A DNA stretch of 37,745 bases from Variovorax sp. WDL1 (GCF_001541225.1 NZ_LMTS01000324.1:91822-129566); one strand, 5' to 3'. Positions 1 to 8,159 are shown, numbered from the stretch's first letter. Numbers and translations: made by a program. Notes: generated from the sequence alone by a model not told the origin.

Positions 1-875
1 TCCACGCCCCAGCGCAGCCCGATGTTGCGCAGCCAGCGCCGGTAGGCGCTCGAGCCCGCGTCGGCGCGCGAAGGGACCTCGATGCGCGCATCCAGCGGTA
101 GCCGCTTGTAGACGTGGTTCTCCAGGATCGGCTTGTCCTGCCCGAGGATGGTCTGCTGGAACGCGGTGATCTCGCCGGCGCTGTGGGTGGCGTCAAGCAG
201 CGAGATCGCGAAGTGCACCGTGCAGGCGTCCTCCTGCGTGGGCTGCACGAACAGGAAGATGATGTCGGCCTCGCCGGGGTGGCCCGCCGGCGCCTTGTAG
301 AGAAGCGGTGAGAAGGGATTGACGACGCGATAGACGTAGTCGACATCTGCCGGCCCTTCGGAGGCCGCGGAGGCCATCGGCTGCACGAACTTGCAGCCGC
401 GGGCCCAGAGTTCCCCGCGGGCGTCGAGCTCGACCTCGTAGGCGCGCACCTCGGTTGCCTCCTCGGTGCCCAGGATGTGCGCATGGACGAAGGGAAAGTG
501 CGCCATGTCGAGGAAGTTCTCGACGACCCGCAGCCCTCCGGTATGGACGCCGACCGCGCCCATGTAGACGAAGCGCCGGCCTGGCGCGTCGAATTCCTCG
601 AGCGCGAACAGCGGCTTGGGCGCATCGCCCAGGCACACGAAGATGCAACCGCAGTGGTCGCGCGCAACGCACGGGGCGCCCGCGGCACCCGGGATGCGCG
701 CGGACAGCGTGCCCGAGGCATCGCGCCGGAGTTCGACCTCTCGCTCCAGCAGCCGCCGGCGCAGTGCCGGGCCGGACGCAATGGCTTCATGGCCCGCACC
801 GATGGCGAACCAGTCGTTGGCAATGGCCGGATCCAGGGTGTCTTGCAAGGCAGTGCCGTTGATCGGGTCAGGCAT
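1..875 (-). CDS. Rieske-type oxygenase catalytic subunit lacking its own [2Fe-2S] site (C-terminus cut by window edge)
   Basis: Translating the minus strand from the ATG at 873-875 gives an open frame of 291 codons running off the left edge. Residues 120-131 carry the mononuclear-iron signature of Rieske oxygenase alpha subunits, N-x2-D-x2-H-x4-H (N120, D123, H126, H131). The third iron ligand, normally an Asp near the C-terminus, would lie outside the window. The N-terminus keeps a Rieske-domain-like opening (DWFAIG at 21-26), but the two C-x-H / C-x2-H cluster motifs are absent. The protein therefore cannot bind its own [2Fe-2S] cluster and probably takes electrons from the protein encoded just before it (868-1542), whose stop overlaps this start by 8 nt. 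Substrate unknown; no reductase is visible in the window. Confident on family, less so on the partner relationship. Confidence 0.8.
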   Translation of the reverse strand, partial: MPDPINGTALQDTLDPAIANDWFAIGAGHEAIASGPALRRRLLEREVELRRDASGTLSARIPGAAGAPCVARDHCGCIFVCLGDAPKPLFALEEFDAPGRRFVYMGAVGVHTGGLRVVENFLDMAHFPFVHAHILGTEEATEVRAYEVELDARGELWARGCKFVQPMASAASEGPADVDYVYRVVNPFSPLLYKAPAGHPGEADIIFLFVQPTQEDACTVHFAISLLDATHSAGEITAFQQTILGQDKPILENHVYKRLPLDARIEVPSRADAGSSAYRRWLRNIGLRWGV

Positions 876-1542
876 GTGAAAGCTCCTTGGCGAAGAGCGC
901 CTTCATGCGTTGGGCCGTGGCCAGGCGCCGCGCTGCGCAAAGGCCTTCTGCAACGAAGAGGTGCGCGCAGGTGGTGGCGGCGCTCATCGGCTGGAGCAGC
1001 AAGGTGGCGGCATCGGCGCTGCTGGCGGGTTCGCGCCAGGCGCTCGTGTGACCACCGGGCACGAAGCCCGCATCCTCGATCGCATGGGCCAACGCCTGCG
1101 CCGCCATGTCCGCCACGAAGCTCCGGCAGGCGCCGAGGCCGGGCAGCCGCGGTGGATAGCCGCGCGGCGCGAGTGCCAGGCTGGCCCAGATCACGCCATC
1201 CGATTCACGGCACATGTACGTCCGCACGCAGGCGGCAGGCGGCGGCGCGAGCCTGGGCGTGGACGGAACGCCCGTGCATCGCCCGTCGCTGCCGTATCTC
1301 CAGCCGTGGTAGCGGCAGACCAGTTGGTCGCCGTCGACGAATCCGAGCGTCAGCCGCACGCTGCGGTGCGGGCAGCGGTTCTCCCAGGCCTGTACCGAGC
1401 CTGCGGATGGCCGCCACAAGGCCAGTTCCTGGCCGTGGAGCAAGGTCTGCACGACCTGCCCAGGCGGCACATGGACCGAGAGCTCGACGGCAAACCAGCC
1501 GTCGGCGGCAAAGGCGCCGCCAGCTTGTGCTTCTTCATGCAT
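868..1542 (-). CDS. Rieske [2Fe-2S] protein, oxygenase-like, without catalytic iron site
   Basis: 224 residues. The Rieske cluster ligands are clear: C57-P-H59 and C76-x2-H79 (CPHRSVRL and CRYHGWRYG). The remaining 120 or so residues resemble an oxygenase alpha subunit's continuation (GVIWASLA) but are short and lack any D-x2-H-x4-H iron motif. It is thus the mirror image of its neighbour at 1-875, which keeps the iron motif and lacks the cluster. The genes overlap by 8 nt and follow the BMP binding protein with an 11-nt gap, so all three are probably one operon. Likely role: electron-transfer partner of the catalytic subunit. It could also be the Rieske component of another oxygenase. Confidence 0.82.
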   Translation of the reverse strand: MHEEAQAGGAFAADGWFAVELSVHVPPGQVVQTLLHGQELALWRPSAGSVQAWENRCPHRSVRLTLGFVDGDQLVCRYHGWRYGSDGRCTGVPSTPRLAPPPAACVRTYMCRESDGVIWASLALAPRGYPPRLPGLGACRSFVADMAAQALAHAIEDAGFVPGGHTSAWREPASSADAATLLLQPMSAATTCAHLFVAEGLCAARRLATAQRMKALFAKELSHA

Positions 1543-1553
1543 GGCGCCGCCCT

Positions 1554-2636
1554 TCAGCGCGGCATCGCGCCCTGGATGCCTTCGACGAACCAGTTCATCC
1601 CGGCGATCTCCGCATCCGGCACAGCGGCGCCCGGTGCGGCACGCACCTTGCCCGTGTTGTCCTTCAGCGGACCGGCAAAGGGGATCAACCTGCCGGCGGC
1701 GATGTCGGCTTGCGCGGCCTTGGCCATCTTCACAACCTCGGGCGGCACGGCTGCATTCCAGTCGAGCAGATTCACGCCGCCGTTCTGCAGCGTGCCCACG
1801 TAGGCGGCGCCCTTGAACTTGCCCGCGAGCGTGTCGGCGACGACCTGGCGGAAGTGCGGCGTCCAGTCATGCGTGATCGAGGTCAGCAGCTTGTGTGGTG
1901 CCGCCTTGCGCAGGTCGGAGAACATGCCGACCGACCAGACGCCCTTGGCGTCGGCGGCCTGCACGATCGCCGGGTTGTCCTGGAATCCGGAGCCGATCAC
2001 GTCGGCACCCTGCTGGATCAGCGAGTTGGCCGCGTCGCGCTCGCTGCCCGGGTTGAACCACTCGTTGACCCAGACGACGGACACGGTGGCTGCAGGATTG
2101 CTGCGCTTCACGCCGAGCGCAAAGGCGTTGATCGTGGAGACCACGTCGGGGATCGGGATCGCACCCACGTAGCCGAGCTTGTTGCTCTTCGTGACCTTGC
2201 CGGCCACCAGCCCCGCGACATAGGCGCCTTCGTACCAGCGCGCGTTGTACGTGCCGAAGTTGGGAGCCTGCTTGAAGCCGCTGGCATGGATGAAATTGAC
2301 CTTCGGCTCTTCGGCGGCGAGCTTCAAGCCGTCGTTCATGTAGCCGAAGCTGCCGAGCACGACCATGCCTGCACCGCCGCCGACGAGCTCGCGCATGACG
2401 CGCGCACCGTCGGGGCCGACCTTCACGTCCTGCACCACGCGGGTCTTGATGCGGCTGCCGAATTCCTTCTCGAGTTGCTTGCGGGCGGTTTCGTGCACCG
2501 CGACCCAGCCCACGTCGGAGACCGGGCTCTGGTAGACGAAGCCGATCTCGAGCGGATCGGCCGCCGCCGCGGGAAGCGCCGCGCAGGCGGCGAAGACGCC
2601 GGCGAGCAGGGCGCGGATGGGGGAATGCAGGGCCAT
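1554..2636 (-). CDS. BMP-family (PnrA/Med-like) ABC transporter substrate-binding protein
   Basis: 360 residues with a signal peptide (hydrophobic stretch ending in AAAAD around residue 26) and a periplasmic BMP fold. Typical family segments are IGFVYQSPVSDVGW near the N-terminus, the ARWYEGAYVAGLVAG segment mid-protein, and VWVNEWFNPGSERDAANSLI-like text. Members of this family (PnrA, RbsB-like Med proteins) usually bind nucleosides or purine derivatives. The start at 2636 is preceded by AAGGAGA at good spacing. No permease or ATPase gene is in the window; they could lie beyond the left edge. It is the first gene of the operon with the split Rieske oxygenase, which suggests uptake of that enzyme's substrate. 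The purine idea is inference from the family only. Confidence 0.88.
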   Translation of the reverse strand: MALHSPIRALLAGVFAACAALPAAAADPLEIGFVYQSPVSDVGWVAVHETARKQLEKEFGSRIKTRVVQDVKVGPDGARVMRELVGGGAGMVVLGSFGYMNDGLKLAAEEPKVNFIHASGFKQAPNFGTYNARWYEGAYVAGLVAGKVTKSNKLGYVGAIPIPDVVSTINAFALGVKRSNPAATVSVVWVNEWFNPGSERDAANSLIQQGADVIGSGFQDNPAIVQAADAKGVWSVGMFSDLRKAAPHKLLTSITHDWTPHFRQVVADTLAGKFKGAAYVGTLQNGGVNLLDWNAAVPPEVVKMAKAAQADIAAGRLIPFAGPLKDNTGKVRAAPGAAVPDAEIAGMNWFVEGIQGAMPR

Positions 2637-2702
2637 GGGTTGTCTCCTTTTGTGCGGTGGGGCGAGGGTGCGGCAAGCCGACAGGAATCCCGAAACAGTA
2701 AT

Positions 2703-2724
2703 CTGAATCGGTATACCGGTTCAG
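2703..2724. promoter_or_regulatory. 22-bp palindromic candidate operator for the GntR regulator
   Basis: The two 11-nt arms CTGAATCGGTA and TACCGGTTCAG are reverse complements except for one base. The site lies between the divergent starts at 2636 (minus) and 2745 (plus), 21 nt upstream of the regulator. A palindrome with a GGTATACC core is the form expected for a dimeric GntR/FCD protein. Binding by the adjacent regulator is inference. Confidence 0.65.
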
Positions 2725-2744
2725 TGTATTTAGAATCCGATGCC

Positions 2745-3425
2745 ATGTCCAGCAAGACCGACGAAATCGTTTCGAGCATCCGCAACGCCGTCGCGGCACA
2801 CCGCCTGTTGCCGGGCGTGCAGTTGCGCGAGGTGGCGCTCGGCAAGCTGTACGGCGTGAGCCGCACGGTGGTGCGGCAGGCCCTGCAGACGCTGGCGCGC
2901 GAAGGGTTGGTGGATCTCACGCCGGGCCGCATCGCCTCGGTCGCAAAGCCGACGCCCGAAGAGGCGCGCGATACCTTCGACCTGCGCTGGGCCATCGAAC
3001 GGCATGCGACCGAGACGCTCGCGCAGAAGCTCACCAGGAAAGACGTTGCCGCCTTGAGGGCACACGTCAAGCTGGAACGGGCGGCGCGGGCTGCGCGCAA
3101 TGCTGAGGAGGTGCGCCGGCTGGGCGCGGGCTTCCACGTGCTGGTGGCGCAGCTCGCCGGCAATGCGCTGCTCGCCCGAACTCTCGAGCAGCTGGTCGCG
3201 CGCATCGCGCTGATCCTGCTGCTCTACCGCCATGACTATGACGAGCATGTCGAGTGCCTGCAGGACGAGCACGCCGAGTTCATCGATCTGCTCGAATCGG
3301 GTGCTGCCGCCAAGGCGCTTCAGCTGCTCCAGCGGCACTTGCAGACGGTCGAGGTCAGCCTGAACGTCGAGAAGATGGCAGTGGTCGACGATCCTCAACT
3401 GCGCCGGGCGCTGCTCGCCGGCTGA
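2745..3425 (+). CDS. GntR-family (FCD/FadR-type) transcriptional regulator
   Basis: 226 residues from the ATG at 2745. The same frame is open far upstream, but that part is antisense to the BMP gene. Residues 1-70 form the winged helix typical of GntR (LREVALGKLYGVSRTVVRQALQTL, then GLVDLTPGR for the wing). The rest is an all-helical FCD effector domain with RWAIERHATETLA and a late QDEHAEFIDLLESG segment that holds the metal-ligand His seen in this class. It is divergent from the BMP/Rieske operon and separated from it by the palindrome at 2703-2724, so local repression relieved by the substrate or a product is the simplest model. The ribosome-binding site is weak. Confidence 0.85.
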   Translation: MSSKTDEIVSSIRNAVAAHRLLPGVQLREVALGKLYGVSRTVVRQALQTLAREGLVDLTPGRIASVAKPTPEEARDTFDLRWAIERHATETLAQKLTRKDVAALRAHVKLERAARAARNAEEVRRLGAGFHVLVAQLAGNALLARTLEQLVARIALILLLYRHDYDEHVECLQDEHAEFIDLLESGAAAKALQLLQRHLQTVEVSLNVEKMAVVDDPQLRRALLAG

Positions 3426-3540
3426 GGGCGCCTCGGTCCATGCCGTAGAAGCGGGCGGATCGAGCGAGAGCTGGCCACCCGACCGTGCCTGTCGAGCCGG
3501 CGGCTGCTCCGGAGCGCGCCGCACCTGCTACAAACGGGCC

Positions 3541-3990
3541 ATGAAAAAGATCCTCGTCCTCAACGGCCCCAATCTCAACCTGCTCGGCACCCGCGAGCCC
3601 GCGCAGTACGGCCACGAAACACTGGCGGACGTCGAGCGCCTGTGCGCCGAAACGGGCAAGCAGCTGGGCGTGGGCATCGAATGCCGGCAGTCCAATCACG
3701 AAGGCCTGCTGATCGACTGGATCCACGAGGCCGGCCGCGAGGTGGCCGCAGGGCGGATGCTAGGCGTGGTGATGAACCCGGGCGCCTACACCCACACCTC
3801 GATCGCGCTGCACGACGCCATCAAGGGCGCGAGCGTGCCGCTGGTGGAGCTGCACATCTCGAACGTGCATGCGCGCGAGGAGTTCCGCCACCACTCGTAC
3901 ATCTCGCCGGCGGCGCGCGGCATCATCGTCGGCTTCGGCGTCAAGGGCTATGCGCTGGCGATCGAGGCACTGGTGCGGGTGAGTGCATGA
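3541..3990 (+). CDS. aroQ: 3-dehydroquinate dehydratase, type II
   Basis: 149 residues, normal size for the dodecameric type II enzyme. It removes water from 3-dehydroquinate to give 3-dehydroshikimate in the cytosol (shikimate pathway, or quinate catabolism). Diagnostic segments are GPNLNLLGTREP (9-20), the flexible-lid Tyr23, QSNHEG (50-55), NPGAYTHTS (79-87), and ELHISN with the catalytic His105 followed by Arg112. The start matches the family N-terminus (MKKILVLNGPN). The last codons overlap the start of tag by ATGA, so the two are translationally linked. Confidence 0.96.
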   Translation: MKKILVLNGPNLNLLGTREPAQYGHETLADVERLCAETGKQLGVGIECRQSNHEGLLIDWIHEAGREVAAGRMLGVVMNPGAYTHTSIALHDAIKGASVPLVELHISNVHAREEFRHHSYISPAARGIIVGFGVKGYALAIEALVRVSA

Positions 3991-4631
3991 GCCTTGATCG
4001 ACCGGGGCTGTTTGCGGGCGAGGACGGTGCGCTGCGCTGCCGCTGGTGCCAGTCCACCACCGCCTACCAGCACTACCACGACAACGAATGGGGATTCCCG
4101 GTCACCGACGACCGGCGCCTGTTCGAGAAGCTGTGCCTCGAAGGCTTCCAGGCGGGGCTCAGCTGGCTGACCATCCTCAACAAGCGCGAAGCCTTCCGGC
4201 GCGCATTCGCGGAGTTCGATGCCGAGCGCGTCGCGCGCTTCAAGCCGAAGGACGTGGAGCGCCTGGTCGGCGATGCGGGCATCGTGCGGCACCGCGGCAA
4301 GATCGAGTCGGCCATCAACAACGCGCAGCGGGTGCTTGAACTGCGCGAGCAGTTCGGCTCGCTCGCCGCCTATGCCTGGGGCTTCGAGCCCGACCCGGCC
4401 TCGCGCCCGCGGCGCGTCACGCACGAGGCACTGCGGGCGATGACCACCTCGCCGGAATCCATTGCGATGTCCAAGGACCTGAAGAAAAGGGGCTGGAGCT
4501 TCGTCGGCCCGACCACGGTGTATGCCTTCATGCAGGCCATGGGCCTGGTCAACGACCACGTCGAGGACTGCCACGCACGCCAACTCGCGCTGGCAGCGCG
4601 AGCCAGGCTGAAGCCGCCGAGCCGGGTGTGA
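3987..4631 (+). CDS. tag: DNA-3-methyladenine glycosylase I
   Basis: 214 residues from the ATG at 3987, which overlaps the aroQ stop by 4 nt. This start gives the usual length, and the longer frame upstream is a shadow of aroQ. The enzyme excises 3-methyladenine from alkylated DNA. The zinc ligands of Tag proteins are visible: Cys18 (LRCRW), His31 (YHDNEWG), and the C-terminal His/Cys pair in NDHVEDC. The glycosylase core is seen in FQAGLSWLTILNKREAFRR and KRGWSFVGPTTVYAFMQAMG. Pairing with aroQ is probably genomic convenience rather than a shared pathway. Confidence 0.95.
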   Translation: MSLDRPGLFAGEDGALRCRWCQSTTAYQHYHDNEWGFPVTDDRRLFEKLCLEGFQAGLSWLTILNKREAFRRAFAEFDAERVARFKPKDVERLVGDAGIVRHRGKIESAINNAQRVLELREQFGSLAAYAWGFEPDPASRPRRVTHEALRAMTTSPESIAMSKDLKKRGWSFVGPTTVYAFMQAMGLVNDHVEDCHARQLALAARARLKPPSRV

Positions 4632-4688
4632 AGGCCCGATAGGCCGCAGACGTGCATCCGCACCGGTTTGGCGGATCCGAGGTATGCA

Positions 4689-5852
4689 TCAAGGGGCCAT
4701 CGCCGCGTTCAGGACACGGCGGGCCAGCGTCGAGCGGTGCACCTCCGACGCGCCGTCGTACACGCGGAACGGCCGCATCTCTCGCAGGATCATCGAGACC
4801 GGAGTGTCTTCCGACATACCGAGCGCCCCCATGATCTGCGCGGCGCGATCCGCCACCCTTCCCACCGCTTCCGACACGAACACCTTGACCATGGCCGATT
4901 CGTGCTTGATGCTTTCGTTGGCATCGAGCTTCGCGGCGGCGTGCCAGGTCATCAGGCGCGCTGCGTGCAGGTCGATGTGCGAATCCGCCACCATCGCCTG
5001 CACCTGCTGCAATTGCGCGAGGGGTTGGCCGAAGGAGCTTCTCCGGTTCGCGTAGTCCTGCGCCAGCGCCATCGCGCGGGACGCACGTCCGATGAAGCGC
5101 ATGCAGTGCGACAGGCGCGCCGGCTCGAGCCGGAGCTGCGCGTAGGCGAACCCCCGTCCCACCTCGCCCAGTACCGCGTCATCGCCGACGAGGCAGTCCT
5201 CGAGCACGATCTCGCCATGCCCGCCGATCTGGAAGCCGTCGATGCTGGCGATGTTGCGCACCACGCGGTAGCCGGGGTTGTCGGCATCGACGATGAAGAT
5301 GGTCGCACCTTCGCACGTCCTTGCCAGCACCAGCGCGAACGAGGCGCCGACCGCCCCGCTGATGAACCACTTGCGTCCGGAGATCGACCACCCGCCACGG
5401 CGGCGCACGGCCATCGTCTGCAGCATCGACGGATCGGAACCCGCGCCGGGCTCGGGTTCGGTCATCGCGAAGCACGACCTCGTCTCGCCGCGTGCCAGCG
5501 GCGCGAGGTAGCGCTGCTGCTGCGCCGGCGAGCCGTCGGTCAGCAGGTTGATCATGTTGGGCTGGTCCGGCGGCGCGCAGTTCATGGCCAGGGGCGCGAG
5601 AAAGCTGCGGCCGGCCTCTTCGAGGATCACCGAACGATCGCGCCAGGAAAGGCCCAGGCCGCCCCATGCCGCCGGGAGCTGCGGCGCGTAGATGCCCGCC
5701 TGCCTTGCCTTGGCGCGCAATGCATGGGTCGCCTCCTCGAGGGCGTTCAGGTCGTGCGCAAGAGCCGGGCTCTCGCGCGGGATGGCCTCTTCCTCGACGA
5801 AGCGCCGCACCGCTGCGCGGAGTGCGGGAAGCCGATCGCTGTAGCCGAACAT
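4689..5852 (-). CDS. Acyl-CoA dehydrogenase (FadE-like), second of a pair
   Basis: 387 residues, the usual length of a flavin acyl-CoA dehydrogenase. The FAD-binding middle-domain motif is CFAMTEPEPGAGSDPS, followed by WSISGRKWFISGA. The C-terminal helical domain contains ANRRSSFGQPLAQLQQVQAMVADS and ends in RVYDGASEVHR. In most family members the base is the Glu of YEGT; here that position is Asp366 (YDGAS). Similar Asp-bearing members occur among ACAD10/11-type enzymes, so a distinct acyl substrate is possible. It lies 8 nt after the other acyl-CoA dehydrogenase in an operon led by a Bug binding protein. Substrate not recognisable. Confidence 0.9.
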   Translation of the reverse strand: MFGYSDRLPALRAAVRRFVEEEAIPRESPALAHDLNALEEATHALRAKARQAGIYAPQLPAAWGGLGLSWRDRSVILEEAGRSFLAPLAMNCAPPDQPNMINLLTDGSPAQQQRYLAPLARGETRSCFAMTEPEPGAGSDPSMLQTMAVRRRGGWSISGRKWFISGAVGASFALVLARTCEGATIFIVDADNPGYRVVRNIASIDGFQIGGHGEIVLEDCLVGDDAVLGEVGRGFAYAQLRLEPARLSHCMRFIGRASRAMALAQDYANRRSSFGQPLAQLQQVQAMVADSHIDLHAARLMTWHAAAKLDANESIKHESAMVKVFVSEAVGRVADRAAQIMGALGMSEDTPVSMILREMRPFRVYDGASEVHRSTLARRVLNAAMAP

Positions 5853-5860
5853 GCCGCGCC

Positions 5861-7021
5861 TCAGCTGCCGTACCCGGCTTGCGCCAGGGTGCGCCTGGCG
5901 ATGTTGAGCTGGTGGATCTGGCTCGTGCCCTCATAGAGCCGGAACAGCCGCACGTCGCGGTAGAAGCGTTCCATGCCGTGATCGGCGATATAGCCGTAGC
6001 CGCCCAGCATCTGCACGCAGCGGTCGGCCACGCGGCCGCACATCTCGGAGGCGAAGTACTTGCAGATCGACGCCTCCATCGTCACGTCGATGCCATCGTC
6101 GCGCTTGCGCGCGGTGTCCAGCACCAGCGCCCGGGCGGCATGGATCTCGGTCTGGCTGTCGGCGATCAGCGCCTGCACCAGCTGGAAGCTCGAGAGCGCC
6201 TGGCCGAACTGCCTGCGCGTGGCCACGAAGGCCACGGCATCCTCCAGCATGCGGATCGCGGGCCCGATGCACAAGGCGGCAAGGTGGATGCGCTGCTTGT
6301 TGAGCACTTTCATCGCGGTCTTGAAGCCCTGGCCTTCGCGCCCCCCGATGACGTTGTGCGCCGGCACGATGCAGTTGTCCATGTGCACTTCTGACACCGG
6401 CGAGCCGGCTTGGCCCATCTTCCTGTAAGCCGGCCCGGTGCTGAGCCCGGGCATGCCGCGCTCGACCAGGAAGGCCGTGACGCCGCGCGCCGACAGGTCT
6501 GCCGGGTCGGTGCGCGCCATGACCGTGAACAAGCCCGCGATCGGCGCGTTGGTGATGAAGCACTTGCTCCCGTTCAGCACGTAGTGCTCGCCTTCGCGTT
6601 GCGCCGAGGTGCGCAGCGAGACGGCATCCGAACCGGCTTCGGGCTCCGTGAGGGCGAAGGCTCCGGTCAACTCGCCGCTGGCGAGCCGGGGGAGGTAGCG
6701 TCGCTTCTGGTCTTCGGTGCCATCGGCCACCAGTGCCTCGGAACCGATGCCGGTGTTGGTGCCGACGCGGGCCCTGAAAGCCACCGAGCACTGCGACAGT
6801 TCCATGGCGGCCAGCACCAGCTCTTCGGTCGTCATGCCCGCACCGCCGTAGGCTTCGGGGATCGACCAGCCGAACAGGCCCCGCGCCGCCATGCCGGCCA
6901 CGAGGTCCGGGGGCACCTCGTCGGCGTCGGCCACGCGCACTTCGTTCGGGACGAGGCGCTCGCGCACGTAGCTGCGCAGGCCGTGGAGGAATTGCTCGAA
7001 GGCTTCGGGATCGCGCTGCAT
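5861..7021 (-). CDS. Acyl-CoA dehydrogenase, first of a pair
   Basis: 386 residues. It has the standard motifs GAFALTEPEAGSDAVSLRT and YVLNGSKCFITNAP (FAD/substrate), ATRRQFGQALSSFQLVQALIADS (C-terminal domain), and FRLYEGTSQIH with the expected catalytic Glu at 364. It catalyses alpha,beta-desaturation of an acyl-CoA with electrons passed to ETF. The start at 7021 has GAGGAACGAAC directly upstream. It follows the Bug protein by 13 nt and precedes the second dehydrogenase by 8 nt. The two enzymes differ at the catalytic position, so they may act on different intermediates or form a heteromer. Confidence 0.92.
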   Translation of the reverse strand: MQRDPEAFEQFLHGLRSYVRERLVPNEVRVADADEVPPDLVAGMAARGLFGWSIPEAYGGAGMTTEELVLAAMELSQCSVAFRARVGTNTGIGSEALVADGTEDQKRRYLPRLASGELTGAFALTEPEAGSDAVSLRTSAQREGEHYVLNGSKCFITNAPIAGLFTVMARTDPADLSARGVTAFLVERGMPGLSTGPAYRKMGQAGSPVSEVHMDNCIVPAHNVIGGREGQGFKTAMKVLNKQRIHLAALCIGPAIRMLEDAVAFVATRRQFGQALSSFQLVQALIADSQTEIHAARALVLDTARKRDDGIDVTMEASICKYFASEMCGRVADRCVQMLGGYGYIADHGMERFYRDVRLFRLYEGTSQIHQLNIARRTLAQAGYGS

Positions 7022-7034
7022 GTTCGTTCCTCTA

Positions 7035-8003
7035 TCAGTCCAGCTTCGTTCCCGTGGACTTGACCAGCGCCGCCCACGACGCCGTCTCGTTCTTGATCAC
7101 CGCGGCGAACTGCGCCGGCGTGTTGCCGACCGGCTCGGCGCCGAGGTCGATCAGGCGCTTGCGGAAGTCCGGCTTGGCCAAGGCCTTCTGCGTGGCGGCG
7201 TGCAGGCGCTCGACGATGTCCGACGGCGTGGCGGCGGGCACCATCAGGCCCTTCCATGCGCCGAAGGCGAAGCCTTTCACGCCGGACTCGGCAACGGTCG
7301 GAACGTCGGGCGCGGCCGCGGCCCGCTTGTCGGTGGAAACTGCCAGCGCCCTGAGCTTGCCCGCCTGCACATGGGGCCACATGGCCGGCATGTTGTCGAT
7401 CATCATCGCGATCTGCCCGGCCATCAGATCGTTCAGCGCCGGGCCCGTGCCCTTGTACGGGACGTGGACCATGGTCGTGCCTGTGAGCTGATTGAACCAT
7501 TCGCCCGCCAGGTGCGCCGGGCTGCCGTTGCCCGGCGAGCCGAAGCTGATCTCGGTCGGCCTGGACTTGGCGTAGGCGATGAACTCCGCGACCGTCTGCG
7601 CCGGGATCTTCGGGTTGACCGCCATCAGGTTGGGTTCCTGGATCAGCAGGGTCACCGGCCGCAGGTCCTTGGCAGGGTCGTAGGGCATCCGGGCATAGAG
7701 ACTCGGGTTGATCACGGTCGGGCCCGCAGCGGCGATCAGCAGCGTGTAGCCATCGGGCGCCGCCTTGGCGACGAAGTCACCACCGATGTTGCCACCGGCC
7801 CCGGCCCGGTTCTCGACGATGACAGGTTGCCCCAGTTCGGGACGCAAGGCCTCGGCGAGCAGCCGTGCGAGCACATCGGTCGAGCCTCCAGGCGCGAAGG
7901 GCACGACGAGCCGGATCGGTTTGCTCGGGTAGCCCGGCTCGGCGTGCACGGCGGAAGCCATTGCCAGGAGGCTGGCAACGACGATCAGGAATATCTTGCG
8001 CAT
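7035..8003 (-). CDS. Tripartite tricarboxylate transporter (Bug/TctC) substrate-binding protein
   Basis: 322 residues from the ATG at 8001-8003, which has GGAGACC just upstream. A TTG four codons earlier is less likely. The N-terminus is a signal peptide (KIFLIVVASLLAMASAVHAEPG). Bug signatures follow: YPSKPIRLVVPFAPGGSTDV, the carboxylate-binding PVIVENRAGAGGNIG region, KAAPDGYTLL, and VPYKGTGPALNDLMAGQI. Members bind carboxylates or amides in the periplasm for a TctAB permease, but no tctA/tctB lies in the window. First gene of the acyl-CoA dehydrogenase operon and divergent from the IclR pair, so it probably captures the acid metabolised by this cluster. Confidence 0.93.
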   Translation of the reverse strand: MRKIFLIVVASLLAMASAVHAEPGYPSKPIRLVVPFAPGGSTDVLARLLAEALRPELGQPVIVENRAGAGGNIGGDFVAKAAPDGYTLLIAAAGPTVINPSLYARMPYDPAKDLRPVTLLIQEPNLMAVNPKIPAQTVAEFIAYAKSRPTEISFGSPGNGSPAHLAGEWFNQLTGTTMVHVPYKGTGPALNDLMAGQIAMMIDNMPAMWPHVQAGKLRALAVSTDKRAAAAPDVPTVAESGVKGFAFGAWKGLMVPAATPSDIVERLHAATQKALAKPDFRKRLIDLGAEPVGNTPAQFAAVIKNETASWAALVKSTGTKLD

Positions 8004-8076
8004 GGTGGTCTCCAATCAGTTCGTGTCGTGTCTGTCTATGGGTACTGCAGGCCCTGGAGACTACCGACGGGCATGA

Positions 8077-8096
8077 CATATGGAAAACCATGTTTC
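8077..8096. promoter_or_regulatory. Candidate IclR operator, site 1
   Basis: In the divergent region between the Bug gene (8003, minus) and the first IclR gene (8160, plus) lies ATGGAAAACCAT (8080-8091), a 4-bp inverted repeat around AAAA inside CATATGG...TGTTTC. A similar stretch recurs at 9748-9767 upstream of the CoA transferase; the two share ATAT-n-GAAA-n4-TGTT in register. Operator function is inferred from position and recurrence. Confidence 0.4.
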
Positions 8097-8159
8097 TCTA
8101 TCTTGAACGCCTCGCCGGGTTGCAGGACGTAGCATCCGGTGCGCAACACCTTCCCTGAC

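Noticed and set aside
477..2744. Very long plus-strand open frame upstream of the GntR gene (part of a 982-codon frame)
   Set aside because: It lies antisense to the Rieske and BMP genes, has Arg/Ala/His-rich low-complexity text and only becomes protein-like at the ATG at 2745.
4656..4676. ATCCGC/GCGGAT hairpin between tag and the acyl-CoA dehydrogenase
   Set aside because: Only 6 bp with a 9-nt loop and no T-run on either strand; too weak to call a terminator.
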